64,000 nt of DNA from Paratinospora sagittata (GCA_035771175.1 CM069598.1:20753438-20817437); one strand, 5' to 3'. Counted from the stretch's first letter, positions 21,481 to 35,436 are shown. Translations and numbers: made by a program. Notes: a model not told the origin generated them from the letters alone.

Positions 21481-24133
21481 TGTAACACCCCGATTTTCAA
21501 GACTAAATTTTTTTTTGTAAAACAATGAACAATTAAATTTTATATAAAATATCACCGAAAATCGAGATGCTACACGTATCCGTCTATCTTAACCCACCAC
21601 CATTTTATAAATAATAAAATTTGTAAAACCATGAGTTTATATTATTCCAGTCTACTTACTGGTTAAGATAAACGAATACATTTACTTCTTCATACAATCT
21701 TTATTTTCATACGATAGTATTTGCTCTTGTCCATCCATTATGGACACAACATTAAATACAATCATTCAATAGAATTAATGAATTCTATTCCAGGGCATTC
21801 ACACGTGAAATAAATCACAAGTTCTTTACTGACCATAATAATATTTATTGAATTCTAATCATCAATACAATTCGTCCGAATAATAAACCTTTAAAAATTA
21901 AATGAAAACATTCAGTCTCATAATACTAATTAATTAACCCACCCTTACTACTTGCACTATATCACGAACTCGCAATTTTATTCTCCTAAGCACCTGCATA
22001 TAAAAATTGGGGTGAGCTTGAAAGCCCAATGGGTCATCTAAACAAATCACAATATTTTATTGTGATACATACACAAGAACATTACAAACAAGTTTCACAC
22101 ATTAATCGTTGCAACATTAGATTGTTTGAGTCTATAGTTTCATCACGTTCCAAATCACGTACCGTTCAGGGTGGCACAGCCCAAAAATAAAAATTGGAAC
22201 ATTGGCGATATTCCTTAGAATAACTGCCCCATATGTGTGATTCTTATCTTAATCGTGTTCTTTAGTGATATCACGCCATAAGTACGATATAAACACGATA
22301 TTAAGTGTATTCGTAGAACATATTCAACTTCAATACATATGGCATCATGTCACAAAATTAATTATAACAGTATTCACGCATTCACTATGCCAATATTCTA
22401 AATCATACATTTCATTATCAGACAATTTATAAATAAATTTACTACCACGTGAATTTCATGCATCCAATTATCATCTGATCAGAATAAAAATTATGTTAAC
22501 ACACACATCATCATGGCTAAACAATCACAACATTGTATAAATATAATCATGTACAATAGGCATGCATAAGCAATTTAATAATACTATGGACCTAATTAAT
22601 TTAACATTCCTATCTATATATCAAATAAACTATTGTGAAGGCCTAGAATCATTCCCACCTGGATCGCTAAATTCCAAATTATTTAATTTCCTCGTCACGC
22701 GTGGTAATCAACCTGTACACATATATTACTTTTGTTAATATAATTATTCAATTATAAGTGTAGAGATATATACATATACATGTATATATATATATAGTGG
22801 TTGGGTGTTTAAACTAAGTATATATATATATATTATATGACATTTTGGTTGTTAAAAATATTAATAATATTTGGTAAAAAAAAAATGTATGATACATGTA
22901 AATATATTACATAATATCTTGATTTCAAAAAAATAAATAATTGAGTTGCAATGGTTAAAAAAAATAATAATAATAACTTATTGTATGTATGATATTTATA
23001 TATAAGTATATTACATAATATTTTGGTTGCTTAAAAAATGATAGTACTTGAATTGTCATGTAAAAAAAAAATTAATAACACTTGGTTAAAAAAAAAATGT
23101 ATAACACATATAAATATATTGTACAACATTTTGAATGCTTAAAAATAATAAAAATAATAGAGTATACTTGTATGTGTGATATTGTATATATATATAAGGT
23201 GTAGTGGTTTTAAAAAAAAAGTGATATATAATATAATATATAATATGTGTTAATATTTCATAATATAATATAATGTGTGGTGGGTTTGAGAAGTGTAATA
23301 TATAATATACTATATAATATTAAAATAAAGTGATATGTGATATTGGACGTTTTTGTATGTATATATATCTTAAAATAGAATAATGAAGTGAAGATAGAAT
23401 AATGAAGTGAAGAATATATTATTAAAATGAAATGATATGAAGTGAAGAATATAATATATGGTATTAAATGAAGTGATAGGATATAATATATCTATAACCT
23501 AAAAGAAAAGAAGAAAAATACAATAAAATAAAAACAGAGTTTCAGGCGGAAGGAAGTTTCAGGCGGAAGGAAGAACAGGGGAGGGAGAGAGAAAAAGAGG
23601 GGAAGAAGAAGAAGAAGGAGAAGAAGAAGAAGAAGAAGAAGAAGAAGGAAAGAGTGAAGGTGAGATGGAGACGGCAGAGACCGAAGGATCGGAGGCGCGG
23701 CGAGAGATTGGCGAGTGCAGTGGCGGAAAAGAGAAGAGGAAGGCGGCGGAGGCGAGATCCGCGGCGGAGGAGAAAAGAGAGGGCGGCGGCGACGGCGAGA
23801 TCTGGAGGAAAGAGCGGCGGTGGTGATCTGCGCTGGAAGAAGGAAGAGAGAAGAGAGTTTCGAAGCTTGTGCGTTTTTTGGCGATTGAGTTTAAAGGGCG
23901 AGAACGAAGGAGTTTCAGCGATTTGGGTTTAAGGGGAGCGAGATCCGAAATTTCGGCGAGATCTCGGCGATGTTCCGGTGACATGTCGGCGAGATCTCGG
24001 CGAGATTCCCGGCGACATGTTGGCGGGATTTTCGGATCTCGTTTGACATCTTTTTTTTTTTTTTTTTTTTTTTTTTTTGTTGTTCTTCTAGTCCTCTCTG
24101 TCTCAATTTTTTTGAAAATTTCTGGGTATTACA
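21481..24133 (-). repeat. 5' LTR of the young gypsy element
   Basis: Same length and nearly the same sequence as the LTR at 13185-15837. The T homopolymer is one base shorter (about 28 versus 29) and the A run at about 22876 is one base longer. It should supply the promoter for the minus-strand transcript, starting from 24133 inward. Confidence 0.95.
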
Positions 24134-24138
24134 TTTGA

Positions 24139-27100
24139 CGTAGCTTATCTTTGGTCATGAGTGAATTGATATATTGTTAATTTCATTTTGTGGAACCCAG
24201 CTATTAATTAATTAACTTTAGGCTCTATATGATGAAAACCATGCTTGAATTCAATGCATACATAGAAATTAAATTTTCATGCATGTTTCCTAATTAATTT
24301 ATGTGTAATTAATTAAGCATATTTACATGGAGCACGAAGGAGGTTTATAATTTCTATTGCACCGTGACTCATGTGAGCATGGACTTGATTTACCCTCTCT
24401 ATATAGGGGGGTGAAAACCTCATACAGAATTTGATGCTTTGGCCTGTGTGGTGAGAAGAAAATGAGTGAAAGATGACAAGAGAGAGCTAAAAAGAAAAGG
24501 AGAAAAAAGTATGACTTTTCTTATCAGTCTTGTAGGAGAGGAGATAAAATAAAAACAGCTTTAGGTTCCTCAGCTTTCTGTTTCTTCTGCACCTTTCTCT
24601 CCAACATTTGTAATTTTGAAGGTTTAATTACTTTCTATGCATCGATCAGTGCAGCAAAATTTGTTCTCGACAGCAGCACTGTAAACAACACTTTTTTCCA
24701 CTAAGCTTTGCTTCTTCTCTTTTGGAGTTCCTGGTTGTACACATGCAGGGAGATGGATGCAAGGAAACTCAATTTTTCTTACTGCAACACAGCATATATA
24801 CTATGCTTTAATTATTATAAATGTACATATATATATATTTCTACTGCCTTTTTTTTTTAATAGGTATAAATGGTGGGGGTTAGAACTCATGAACTCAAAT
24901 CTTGCATTCCATAGTCAAATCCTTGAATCAAATTTATTAAGTTCACCCTATTTTAAATACCATGTTGACGCAGTATCCACAACCAACCAATACTAATTTT
25001 CTTATTTAAGGAAAATGAGAATATATCATCATATGTATTAGGTTGAAAGAAATCATTCACATATATGACCCATGCATAAAAAAAAAGGCAACAAAAGAAA
25101 TCATTCATAATTCTTCATTCTTTCACAAATAAGGGAATGTTTAAGGTTAAATTTTGATGGTTTGGTCCTTATTAAATTAAATGATAAAAAGGTTGAAAAG
25201 TGTGCTTCTTCAATGCTAATAATGACAATTTTACACAGTATGATGTCATAGCTTCTGGTATTTTGTATTGCAGTTGATCATGTGGAATCCACAACTAAAC
25301 AATATAAAATTAAGATCTCATTATACATTATATTTATTTTGGCCACTCATGGTTGAAGACATGAGAACTCCTTTAAGAAGTTATTCCAATTTCTGTCAAA
25401 TCCATCAACTTGATGAAATTTGCCACCCCCCACTTACATCTGAAGTCACGTCGAGAAGAAGAACAGTGTAAAGTTCTCCTGAAATAGCTAGTTTGCCTAG
25501 CTACTTTGTAGAAAAGGAAATTAATGTCATTATGTTTTGGAAGAAAATTTAGTGAAAATTGGGTTTATGGAGATGACTATTCTCATGATTAAGAAAAGAT
25601 TGAAGAGATGGGAGTTCATTGATAGCATGCAATACCAAAGCTTATTGATCATTAATTTCTTAGTCTTTTTCAAATGTTTATTGGGTGACAAGCGTAGATG
25701 TGATGTTTAAGGTGTTCTTATCTTTAATTATCTTCAATAAAGTAATTGATATAATTGGTAGCTTTTGCTGTTTGATTTAGAGATGAATGGATGCTTTGGT
25801 TAATATATATATATGATCGATATAAAGAAAAGTTTTGTATAGAGACATTATATTATAAATGAAATTAATGAAAGGTATCAAATAGCTAGTTAACATATGT
25901 TCCTTATTAGAGTAGATATATATCTTCTTCTATTGAGTCCAACTTGTATACTCTTATACAGAGACTACTGTCCATGTCCGTGGGATCACTTTAATGTATG
26001 AAATAAATATATATATGACAAAAATTATGAATGAAAAAAAGAAAAAAAAGCATTAGCTAGTCCCCATCCCGACCCGTATTTGATGCTTTAGTAATAATTA
26101 TTAAAAGTTATGACAATTTAGAAACAAATGATAGTAGTTGCACTATTACTGGAATTATTCAAAATAGTCCCAGATTGTTAATTATTAATTAGATGGCCCC
26201 ATAAAGAATATTAATAATAAGTAATAAAATGAAAAAAAAATTTGATTGTGATGGTTTGGCAACATTAACATATATATATACAATGATCAATGACTACGAT
26301 TATTTTAATTAATAAACTAAGAGAAAAAGTCCAAAAAAGTAGAACTTTAATCAAAACGTTGAATCAACAAAGCAATAAAAACCATTTAATTAAGTGGAAT
26401 AGTAAAGAAAATAGGGATACAAAAAAACAAATGTGTTTGTATATATATATATTTGACAAGAGAAAGTCAAATGAAAAAAAAAAGAGTAATTCACGCAGGT
26501 AAACATTTATTAAGATTTACGTCGAAGTTGACCACCCAATTCCATATTAATTAGCAATATCAAGATTCTAATTCATTATTAATTAACTCATTAAGAAGCA
26601 AAATTAATTTGATAAAATAAAAAAGTATCAAATGCAGCAACATAAGATCACGCAGCTGCCGTCGCATTACGTTTCACCTTGAAATTTGTTTTGCATGGCC
26701 TAGCTAGCTAGCTAGCTAGCTAGCTAGGCGGATCCGAAACAATTGTTGATATATATATATGAAGAAATATTGGGGCAACCTTTCAAGATGATTTTACAGC
26801 ACTCAATTGCTATTTTCTTTTAAATTTCATCAAGACCTGAAACCCATATTCTTTTCCCCCCAAATCACGAGAACCATCCATATTAATTGCACGTTAGTTC
26901 TAAATCACATCACGGGTAATAATTTTAATCCACATATATATATGTCCATTCACAAGTAAATTTAACCAGCAGCCCATCAATCTCTTCAGCCCAAAACACA
27001 ATGGCGGTGGCCATTCCCAATGAGAATAACACGTCTTGAGTGAAATTAGTGAATTCTACAAGTAGCCCTCTTCCAATCTTAGTGTAAAATATAAGATTTT

Positions 27101-29830
27101 CTTATTATTATTATTAAATATTATTAAATTATTTTAATTTGAGATAATAATATTTCGTGGGTGATATATATAATTTAAATGTGTATATTAGATCTGAACG
27201 TAACATTACTTTTAAATAAAATAAAACTTATGAATTAGTACAATTCTGTATTGTATACGATAAAATCACGTTAGTCTCTTACAAGAGGATGCCCTAATTT
27301 AGTAATCAAGTCAATCACAGATATATGAAACCCCTTAATTGAAAGCACACTAATAATACCGTAGAATCTTTCAATTGACCGGTAATACGCTTCAGCTGGT
27401 TCATCAAGATTAATTCACTGGCTGATTGCTTTGGTTATACCAGTTACGTTCAATATAAGGAACTACTTTTGGAGTATATGCATGATGTTGTGGGGTTGCA
27501 CGGAGATTAATTAGAATCTTTTTACGTACAGTGCAAGATTATTAATTTGAAATTGTTACATTGTGGCTGTTACAGTGAAACGGTACCCCAGGCACCATCA
27601 TTTTCTTTATCTACGGGAAGGGTGATGGGACGGCAAAATGGATCAGCAGAGCCCACTCAGAAAACTGGAATTCTAAATTGATGGAATGAAATGCAGACAA
27701 AGGGTTTGTTTTTTGTTTTTTTTTTTTTATTTACAAAAAATAAAAATAAAAAATGAAACAAAATGATATATTTTTATTAATGTATTTTTATGACATAAAT
27801 TATATATATTTAACATGGCCCCGTAAAAATCTTTCACTTTATCAAACTTATGTGACCAAATTTATGCTTTAAATATTAACTTTAAGGATTTAATATTTTA
27901 TTATCATATATTAATTCCAACATGAATTCGTTTCTATTTTAATTTTGAAACCTCACAAAAAAAAAATGGCAGTTTGATAAGTAAACCAAAATGAATTTTG
28001 AAGTTATGATACAGAAATCCTTTTTCACAACAAAAGTCAACTCCTAATTATAAATTAATTTAGAATACAATATGATGAAAATATTAATTAGAAGAGTGAA
28101 GCGGTAAAGGGAGTAAAATACCTAGGTTGGTGGGGTTGGGGGAGGGAGGCAAGTTCAGTAAAGTTGAAAAATGTCACCTATGGCTTAGGTAGCACTTCCA
28201 ATATATATATGTGGGCCATGATAAAATGGTTAATTAGGCCAAGAAAGAGGTCAAGTCTTGTCAAGATTGACAGCCCGACCTATAGCACATGCATTACCAG
28301 GCCACACCTAATTTACATTTACATATATATTCTTAAATGAAACGCAATTAAGACAGATCCTTAAAATGTGTTCCAACAATTGAGATCATATCAAAGCCCG
28401 TTAGATTTTTTTTTTTTTTTTTAAACAGTTATAATTCAAAAGTTGAAGAACTAATTTCAAGATTTTCATTCTTTCTCAAGTTTAATTGAAACTGCTACTT
28501 TAGGCTTTTTTTTTTTCTTTCTTTCTTTGAGGCGAAACAATATTAATAGTTAGTAGTTAGTTATATATAATTAGTTTTATTACCGTATCACATTCTTGGA
28601 GAGGTATTAAGATAATTCATGATCCATTAATCTCTTTCACTCCATAGAATAAGGTAGTATTAAGAGTTGAATCTGAAGCATTTAGGTTTCACATAAAATT
28701 ACTTTAGGCTTTCACATCATATTATTCTAATAAAATTATTTTTGCCTTTAAGATTATATATCGTAGAGGTAGAAAAAATGTTCATATTTTCCATTTGATT
28801 ATGAAAGCTTGACCACATTATTGTTACCTTTCCGCTTTAGCTACAGCTCGATACATTTGTGGGCTTAAATTGATGAGCATGTGAGATATGTTTATAAATC
28901 TAAGAGATGAACCATTAATGTCATATTCTTTTTATTATATCACTTTTTCTTAATTTTTTTTTTTCCTGTTCTTTAGGTTACTAATTTGGTGTGGTACTAT
29001 GATGTCTAGGCCGGCCGGTTGGTTTAGAATTCTAAAACAATATTCTATTTTTGAAAATAAGATTCTTGGAGAAATGTTTGGCTGAATTTGTTTTTGAAAA
29101 ATTTGAAAAATTGTTTTTGGATAGAAAGTTGACACTCGTGAAAAAAAAATCTTGTTGTTTTCTTTGTTTCCTAAAACAAAACTCAAAAAGTAATTTTTAA
29201 ATATTTTAAGTTAAAAAACTGTAATTTGAGTTTCAAACCAAATAGGCACTAAAGCTTCTATTATATCTTAATAATTTATAAAGTTATGATAAGCGAGATA
29301 CCATTTATACATAATTGCACAACACCTATTTTCAACACACAACTCATTAAATACGTAAGGGATACTCAAATAATGTGTTAGGGCATAATTTAAGAATATT
29401 CGACATACATTGAATGACAACATTCTGAAAATGGGCATTAAATTGTGTATAGTTGATCATTTTCCTTATGATATTAAAAATATTTCTCACGAGAAAATTA
29501 AAATTTCTCATCTATATAGTTAAGAAAACTTTGATGAAAAAATAGGGTGGTCGAAAAAAAATTTCTCGAGAAAATCTTGGCAATCAAACGTATAATTTTG
29601 TCATTTTCAATAGAAACTAATAAATTTTCTACAAAAGATAGTGGTTTTCTTAGCTATCAAATACAACCTTAGATCGTGAAAATTTTGTTGACCTGTAGAA
29701 TCCACCACGTAGAAAAGAGTTAAGGGAAGCACAAAAAATTGTTACTTGGTTAGCCTAACTCTGAATATGGGAGATAGTCTAGTTACTACAACAATCTAGG
29801 CAATCTTGAGTATGTCTTATAATTAAGACG
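24139..29830. other. AT-rich intergenic region, no gene recognised
   Basis: About 5.7 kb without a convincing coding region. Open frames are short and unlike known proteins. Features seen are TA and AT microsatellites, a CTAG repeat near 26700, homopolymer runs (for example T at about 28408), and GTTTGG-type words near 29080-29245 (ATGTTTGG and CCAAATAGGC) suggesting another old MITE whose ends could not be fixed. Confidence 0.5.
26697..26727. repeat. Perfect CTAG tetranucleotide repeat
   Basis: About seven consecutive CTAG units. Because CTAG is self-complementary, the whole run is one palindrome and could form a cruciform or hairpin. Confidence 0.9.
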
Positions 29831-29839
29831 ACGATCCAC

Positions 29840-30160
29840 TTTGCAGGATGAGAAGTAGTCTAAATAGAATTTGTTTCAATGGTAAGTCTCCCCTTCAACA
29901 ATACAAACTCCAACAAGATGACCTCTATACAATGCCGTGGCTTCAACATATATTACCCCTAAAAATTAACAACTTCCTATTATTGCCACCTTAATTAGAT
30001 CACACATGTGGTCTCAAATCAATGCTCCAAAGCCACTTCTAGTTTTTGCCAAAGAACCACCCACATTCAGTTTAAGCCCTCCAAAGGGGGAAGGGACTGA
30101 CAATCAGTATAGGAGAAATATTTATCATCAAATATTCCACACTCCAAGAATTGAAAATAA
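29840..30160 (-). pseudogene. Decayed RNase H-like (RVT_3) fragment
   Basis: On the minus strand, with frame changes, the translation shows LKLNVGGSLAKTRSGFGALI, then DHMCDLIKVA and YVEATALYRGHLVGV and a VEGE block. These follow the order of the plant LINE/RNase H domain (KLN-DGS, GFGALIRD, EA-AL, VEGDS). The catalytic Asp of DGS is Gly here, and stops are present. It is a remnant of a LINE or related domain, unrelated in position to the copy at 4640-5315. Confidence 0.55.
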
Positions 30161-31244
30161 ACTCAATTGCAGCAAGAGGAGCGTGTGGTCGAAGCATTAT
30201 ACTCCCGACCACCTCAAACTTTATATTAATTTTTAAGGATGGTCTCTGTCTCTTGCTATCAACTTAGATTTTCTAGTCACACTCCCACCATATGTGATGG
30301 ATCGTTGAAGTAAGAACAAGCTTCATTATCCTTCCTCTATTTTTTTTCCCCAAGGGAACATTTTATTCTTTGCCCAATATCTCTCTAGCCAGCGGATCAT
30401 GAGGTCATAAAAATATGTCGTTTTATCCCTAGAAATAGCATTTTATGATAGAAAATGAGAAAAAAAAAGGTTAGAAATAGTTATGAATGAAGAGAAAAGG
30501 CGAAAACTAAAGCTTTGACCTCTTTCGATCTTTTTAGGTGTTTTTATCTAAGTCTTTAGTGAGATAATTATAAAATGTATTGAAAAATTATATTAATAGA
30601 ATAAACTGTGTTCAAATATAATGATAAAAATCTAAAGTAAGATGTCAGAAATAGGTTTAGGTAATACGAATATAATAAGCTAATTAAGTACAATCAAAAG
30701 TGTACTATGGTATCAATTTAGTTACGGAGTTGCTTAGGCTAAGTAGCACCCTAATATGTTTTATCATCAAAGCCTCGTTTTAACATGGGTTTTTGTAGAT
30801 TTTTTATAGGATGTTCAAACTTATTTTCATCATTTATACACTTTCATCAAGTTCACATTATTGAAATTAGGGTTTTAGAGGTGGTTTTTCTTTTATAGGG
30901 TGTTGGAAAAATATTAAATGAAAATTGAATTTGTAACAACCAAATATTTATTTGCGTTTTAAATTTGAATTTAAATTTCAAAAAACCGTTAGTCATTTTA
31001 ATTGAATTTAAATCCGTAACATTGGCAACATTAAAGGAGGCCATTTAGTACTCTTAATGAGGCATTAAGAGCACCATCCCTCATATTTCTTCACACCAAT
31101 TCTTAGAGCTTTCATTTGTCTTTGGAATTCTCTTTTTTTTTTTTTTGTATCTAATTGTTCTTTTTGGTTTTGAGGTATGTTGGTCTTTTAGTTTGTGGCG
31201 ATAGTCTTCTGTAAAGCTTAGTTTGTCCGATTAGTGACAAGGTG

Positions 31245-33946
31245 TGTAACGCCCGTACTTTAGGATGATGTTATTTTGATCCGTAGAGTACCCGTATATG
31301 TATTTGATGCTCGACGCGTGTTGGTTTGAGTGTCTTTACATGATTTTAAGTTTTTAAATGTGTGCGTAAAGTTTCGGAATGATCGGAGACCCGTTCGACG
31401 TCGAAAACGGTGTTTTGGATCAGTGGAGCTCGCTCCATGGAGGAAGAAATTTCTGTCACCGATTACATCAATGGCTTGACCTTCTAGATCCGTAGTCCGA
31501 TTGAGCTAAAATTTTTTAAGCTTATTCTTCTCTGATAGATTTTCATTATGAACAGTGAAGATCTTGATTGGAGTTGTCTATTGTGATGTAAAAGATTCCA
31601 AACACTATTTCTCGGATTTGCTGATTTTTCTTGCGCAGTTTTGATCAAATGGTTAGATCTCGCAATCCCACAGTTGGATTAAGCTGAAATTTTACCAGAA
31701 GGTCGGTAATTGACTCATAAAAATTTTGAACAGTTAAGATGTTAAATTGGTGAGTAGTTTGCAAGAAATTGATTATCTAAGTGCAACTAATTGCAGTAGG
31801 AAAACTGTTCTTTTTATTTAAGTGTGTTTTTTAAGTGTGGGCCCAAATTTTTGCAACTTAACTTCTATAAAAGCACTTGGACGTGTTTTAGCTCATTTTT
31901 ACACTTCCAAAAGGGGTAAAAGAGCTTGGAGGAGAGGAAAATAAGGGGAGAAGAGCATAGGAGCAGAAAGGCTAGGGTTTTGGAGCATTTTGGCTCAAGA
32001 ATCCTCTAAGGTATCATGTTTTTCCCTCATTTTCTTCCTTTAATCTATTTGGCTTGTGCATTCAAGCTTTCTTTTGACCTAGGCATTGGTATGAATCTTG
32101 GATTTGAAGGGTTCTTGACCTAGGGTTTGCTTGTTTATGCTATTTTAAGTTTGCTTGTGGTATTAATGGCCTTCATTGACCTAGAACAACACCTAAGAAG
32201 TATTTTCCACACGTGAATCCTAGTTTTGAAAGGGCTGGTGGAAGAATACATGTAGAAGTTAGGTCTTGCATGTCATATATGTGTGATTAGAGGCTATTGG
32301 GAACCCATTGATGGTAAAACCCCCAATTTCTAACAAGAAATTGAAAGGGTTATGTGTATTTGACCTAAACCTAGGTGATGGACTTAGGGTTTTCCATTCA
32401 AGTTGCATATAATCTATGTTGATTAGATGGGTAAATGTGGATGTTTGGTTGTCCAATTTACTGATTTTGAATGGTAGAAAAACTAAGTCTAGTGTAATTT
32501 TGGCCTAGTCCATGAAATTTAAAAAATTTCCATGAATTTGGGGATTTTGACCTAGACTAAGTCATTTGATGAAATTGGCATGGGGATTAGTCTAATTGAC
32601 CTTAATTATGATTGAGTTCCTTGTATTATGTTGGTTGGATCATGGGGATCAACCTATTGCATTCATTGGGGTTAAGTATGGTTTAATTAGATATTAAATG
32701 GGTTGATTGAGCAACATGGATTAGCTCATGAGTACAACCATTTTAGAGTCTTAAATTGGCTATTGAATTGGGGTTAGACATGGTTGAATAACATGCTTGT
32801 GGACTGATTTTTAGTGATGAATGAACCATGTATTATAGAAGGATTTTGATTGATCTAAGTAACCCAATTAAGCCAATTGGAGGTTGAGGTGCATAGGAGT
32901 GTTTTGGTGACTTCCTAGTACTTCATTGGTTGGATTTGGATTGGTTAAGTCTATCCAATCGATTTGTGAGCGTTTCTTTACTTGTTGGTTTCTATATGCG
33001 GCATTGTAGTATAGAGTGTTTTAAATACTTATATATTGTAGTATGCATGATTTAATGATTCATGAAATGTATTTGAGCATAGTCCAATTGAGTTAGCAAT
33101 TTGGGTTGGATCTCCTAGTTAGGATTTTTTTCGGGAAATCTCATAAGTCTAGCGGTGATCCCCAGTTGTGGACCTTGCAGAGGATTTTATGGCTTGTGTA
33201 GATAGGATCGCCTAGACATGGTATTTGTCTTGGTGGGTTGATCCTATTAGCTACACAACCCTAGGAATCCTATTAGAATACGAGTATTGTTTGGTTAGAT
33301 CGTGCGCTGAATGTCGCGAACGCAGGCCCTTGATCGCCCTTGCTCAGGAGGTGTTAGGATTGCATGTGCATGTTTAGAAAATGATATGCATTGGCTTGGT
33401 TATGATATGATGCATTATATTTGGCATGTATGTAATCTTGTATGTATCCATGTTGTTTAAATGGTTTTAATGATCTTGCATTGGTTTACCTAAATGCATA
33501 TATATGTTGTCACTTGTAGAAAGCACTCACTGAGCTTGTTGTAGCTCACTCCTCATTCTTATCATTTCAGCTTCGGATAGGAATTGGAAGGGAAAGGCTT
33601 AGCTGTGGAGCATTTCCCTGTATTTTGTGATGTAGGTGTTTTAGTACTTTTTCGCATTTTAATAAATTGTATTATATAACACCTAATGTTTATACTTAAC
33701 ACATAGATGAGTTGTATTTTATGGTTAAGTATGATTTTGTATATTTTGAACATTATGAACTTAGGAAATCTTATGGTTGTCATTTTGGGAATGTAATTTA
33801 TATTGACGATCCAATTATGTCCATGTGTTTTGATGTTGTATGTTGGGATTATGGTGTGTTATTAGATAAGGCTGACGGGAATATCGATGGAGGATATACC
33901 CGAGGTTCTGTGCCGGTCATGACGTCATTGATCATGGGTCGTGACA
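31245..33946 (+). mobile_element. Gypsy solo LTR 1 (2702 bp)
   Basis: It begins TGTAACGCCCGTAC and ends GGGTCGTGACA. The preceding bases AGGTG (31240-31244) and following AGGTA (33947-33951) form a 4/5 target duplication. Near the end it has CATGACGTCA and, at about 33523-33570, a CACTGAGC...AGCTCACTC block followed by ATTTCAG, also seen in the other gypsy LTRs of this window. It has no internal region, so it is a solo LTR produced by recombination between two LTRs. Confidence 0.85.
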
Positions 33947-33992
33947 AGGTATCAGTTAGGTGTTCATCTACCGTTGTATCCTGGAAGATAGA

Positions 33993-35434
33993 TGTTATAT
34001 TATGAAGCTAAAATAATTATTTTATTATTTTATGTATGAAATTACAATTGTATCCTCATATGTAATTAGTATATAAACCCAATTATAATTTGGGTTTGAC
34101 TGAGATGAGATAGTTGAGAGGTGAGGAGAATTATGAGAGAGTGCTTACAGAGTGGCTTTGTAACAGCCCCTACTTTTTTTTACTATAAAAACTAATTTAA
34201 CTGCTTGAAAACCCTCCAGGTGTAGTGGCAATAAGTGGTAAAAGCCCCTCCTCGAAGAAAATATAGACCCCCATAGTGGGATGGTCCCAAGGAAAGAGCT
34301 GTCCCCATGGGGGGCCAGCCCCAAAGGGGACTGGCCCCAAGGAGGGCCACCCTATAGGGGTGGCCTCCCTTAGTTGCTTTTCGCCGTCCCTCGCTCTCTT
34401 CTTTCTCCTTCGACCTTTTTGAGCTCTCCTACGTCCCTGCACACTTCAAGATGTTAGAAGAAAACGCTACGCCACTGAAAGTGTGTTAAGGTGGGGAATG
34501 AAGGCTATGTTTGCATTTCTTTCTTGTTTAATAATGAATTACATAGCACCATGCATCATATGAGTGAGGCTATCTATTACAAATGTTAAATTCATAACCA
34601 TGGGTGCTATGTCGTTACGCTAGACCATGGGGATCATCATTATGATATATTATTGGGTATTATGTTGTTACGTTGGACCTGACAGAGTGATATTGTCACT
34701 GGTTAGCACTGGAACTCATGAGACCTCTCAGTTGCTAGATATTGTATCGGTAACCATGTTTCATTCATATCATTGCTTGATTATATTGTAGTGGCATAAT
34801 TGTCTGATGATTGTTGTTCTGTATTTATTATTATGCATGTAAGACTTGTTTACCCTGGTTGATCTCACTGAGCTGTTGAGCTCACCCTGGGTTAGAATGG
34901 ATTTATTCCAAGGGTTATGGCCCAACTCGGTTTATGTAAGGACTTTTGGGTATGTACTCTCCCCAGGTCCTGTCAGATCGGTCTAACTATGGTGGCGATG
35001 GTTCTAGACTTCTAGATGTCTCTCTTTGACTACTCCTTTTTTGTTATTTTGGTACTTTTGTAGGGGTTTCGCCTTTGTTACCCTTTTTGTTGTCGTTTTG
35101 ATAGAATGTAATAATTAACCAACTCTATATGTTCAATATAATAGTATTTTCCTTAAAAGTTTGTAGTATGTTATTGATGATGTGGGCCACTATGCTTCTG
35201 TATGTGCAACTCTGATTGAGTGGATTGAGCACTCGATGCCCTAACTATTGCATCTCGCATTGGGTCAATGAGGCGGGATGTGACAGGCTTCCCATTGTAA
35301 ACATCCATTGATAGTAGATTAAGTGTTGGTGCACTCCGTGGACATAGGGATTTCTTCCCTGACCACGTTAAATCTCTTGTCTCCATGTTTTCTCTTTGTG
35401 TGTGTTTACGATTTCTTGGGTTTATTCCCTAACA
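33993..35434 (+). repeat. Left LTR of Copia A, split by a solo LTR
   Basis: The first part is 33993-34158 and the second 35291-35434, together 310 bases, equal in length to the right copy. The break carries the GGCTT duplication made by the inserted gypsy LTR. Confidence 0.92.
34159..35285 (+). mobile_element. Gypsy solo LTR 2 (1127 bp)
   Basis: It runs from TGTAACAGCCCC to GGGATGTGACA, with an exact target duplication GGCTT at 34154-34158 and 35286-35290. It has the conserved CACTGAGC...GAGCTCACCC block at 34866-34887. It is nested in the Copia A left LTR, so it is younger than Copia A. Confidence 0.93.
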
Positions 35435-35436
35435 AC

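Larger units (their letters stand above)
13185..24133 (-). mobile_element. Complete young Ty3/gypsy retrotransposon (chromovirus, Del/Tekay-like)
   Basis: The element is 10,949 bp, minus-oriented, with TG...CA ends and an exact 5-bp target duplication TTTGA at 13180-13184 and 24134-24138. The 5' LTR (on this strand's right) is 21481-24133 and the 3' LTR is 13185-15837, both 2653 bp. By eye the LTRs differ by one substitution (C at about 13549 versus T in the other copy) and two one-base homopolymer differences. A tRNA-iMet primer site, a polypurine tract and a single unbroken gag-pol frame lie between them. Everything needed for transposition appears present, so this is a recent and possibly active copy. 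Lineage assignment rests on the C-terminal chromo-like tail and overall pol sequence. Confidence 0.97.

Noticed and set aside
24430..24760. A possible microRNA precursor in the GA/CT-rich stretch
   Set aside because: No long stem or known plant microRNA sequence could be identified by eye.
24845..24990. A tRNA-derived SINE suggested by a GGTTAGAACTC word resembling a B-box
   Set aside because: No matching A-box at the right spacing and no target duplication were seen.
34197..34442. Frames in the GC-rich part of solo LTR 2
   Set aside because: They lie entirely within an LTR, have repetitive Gly/Pro content from GGGG/CCCC tracts, and show no domain.
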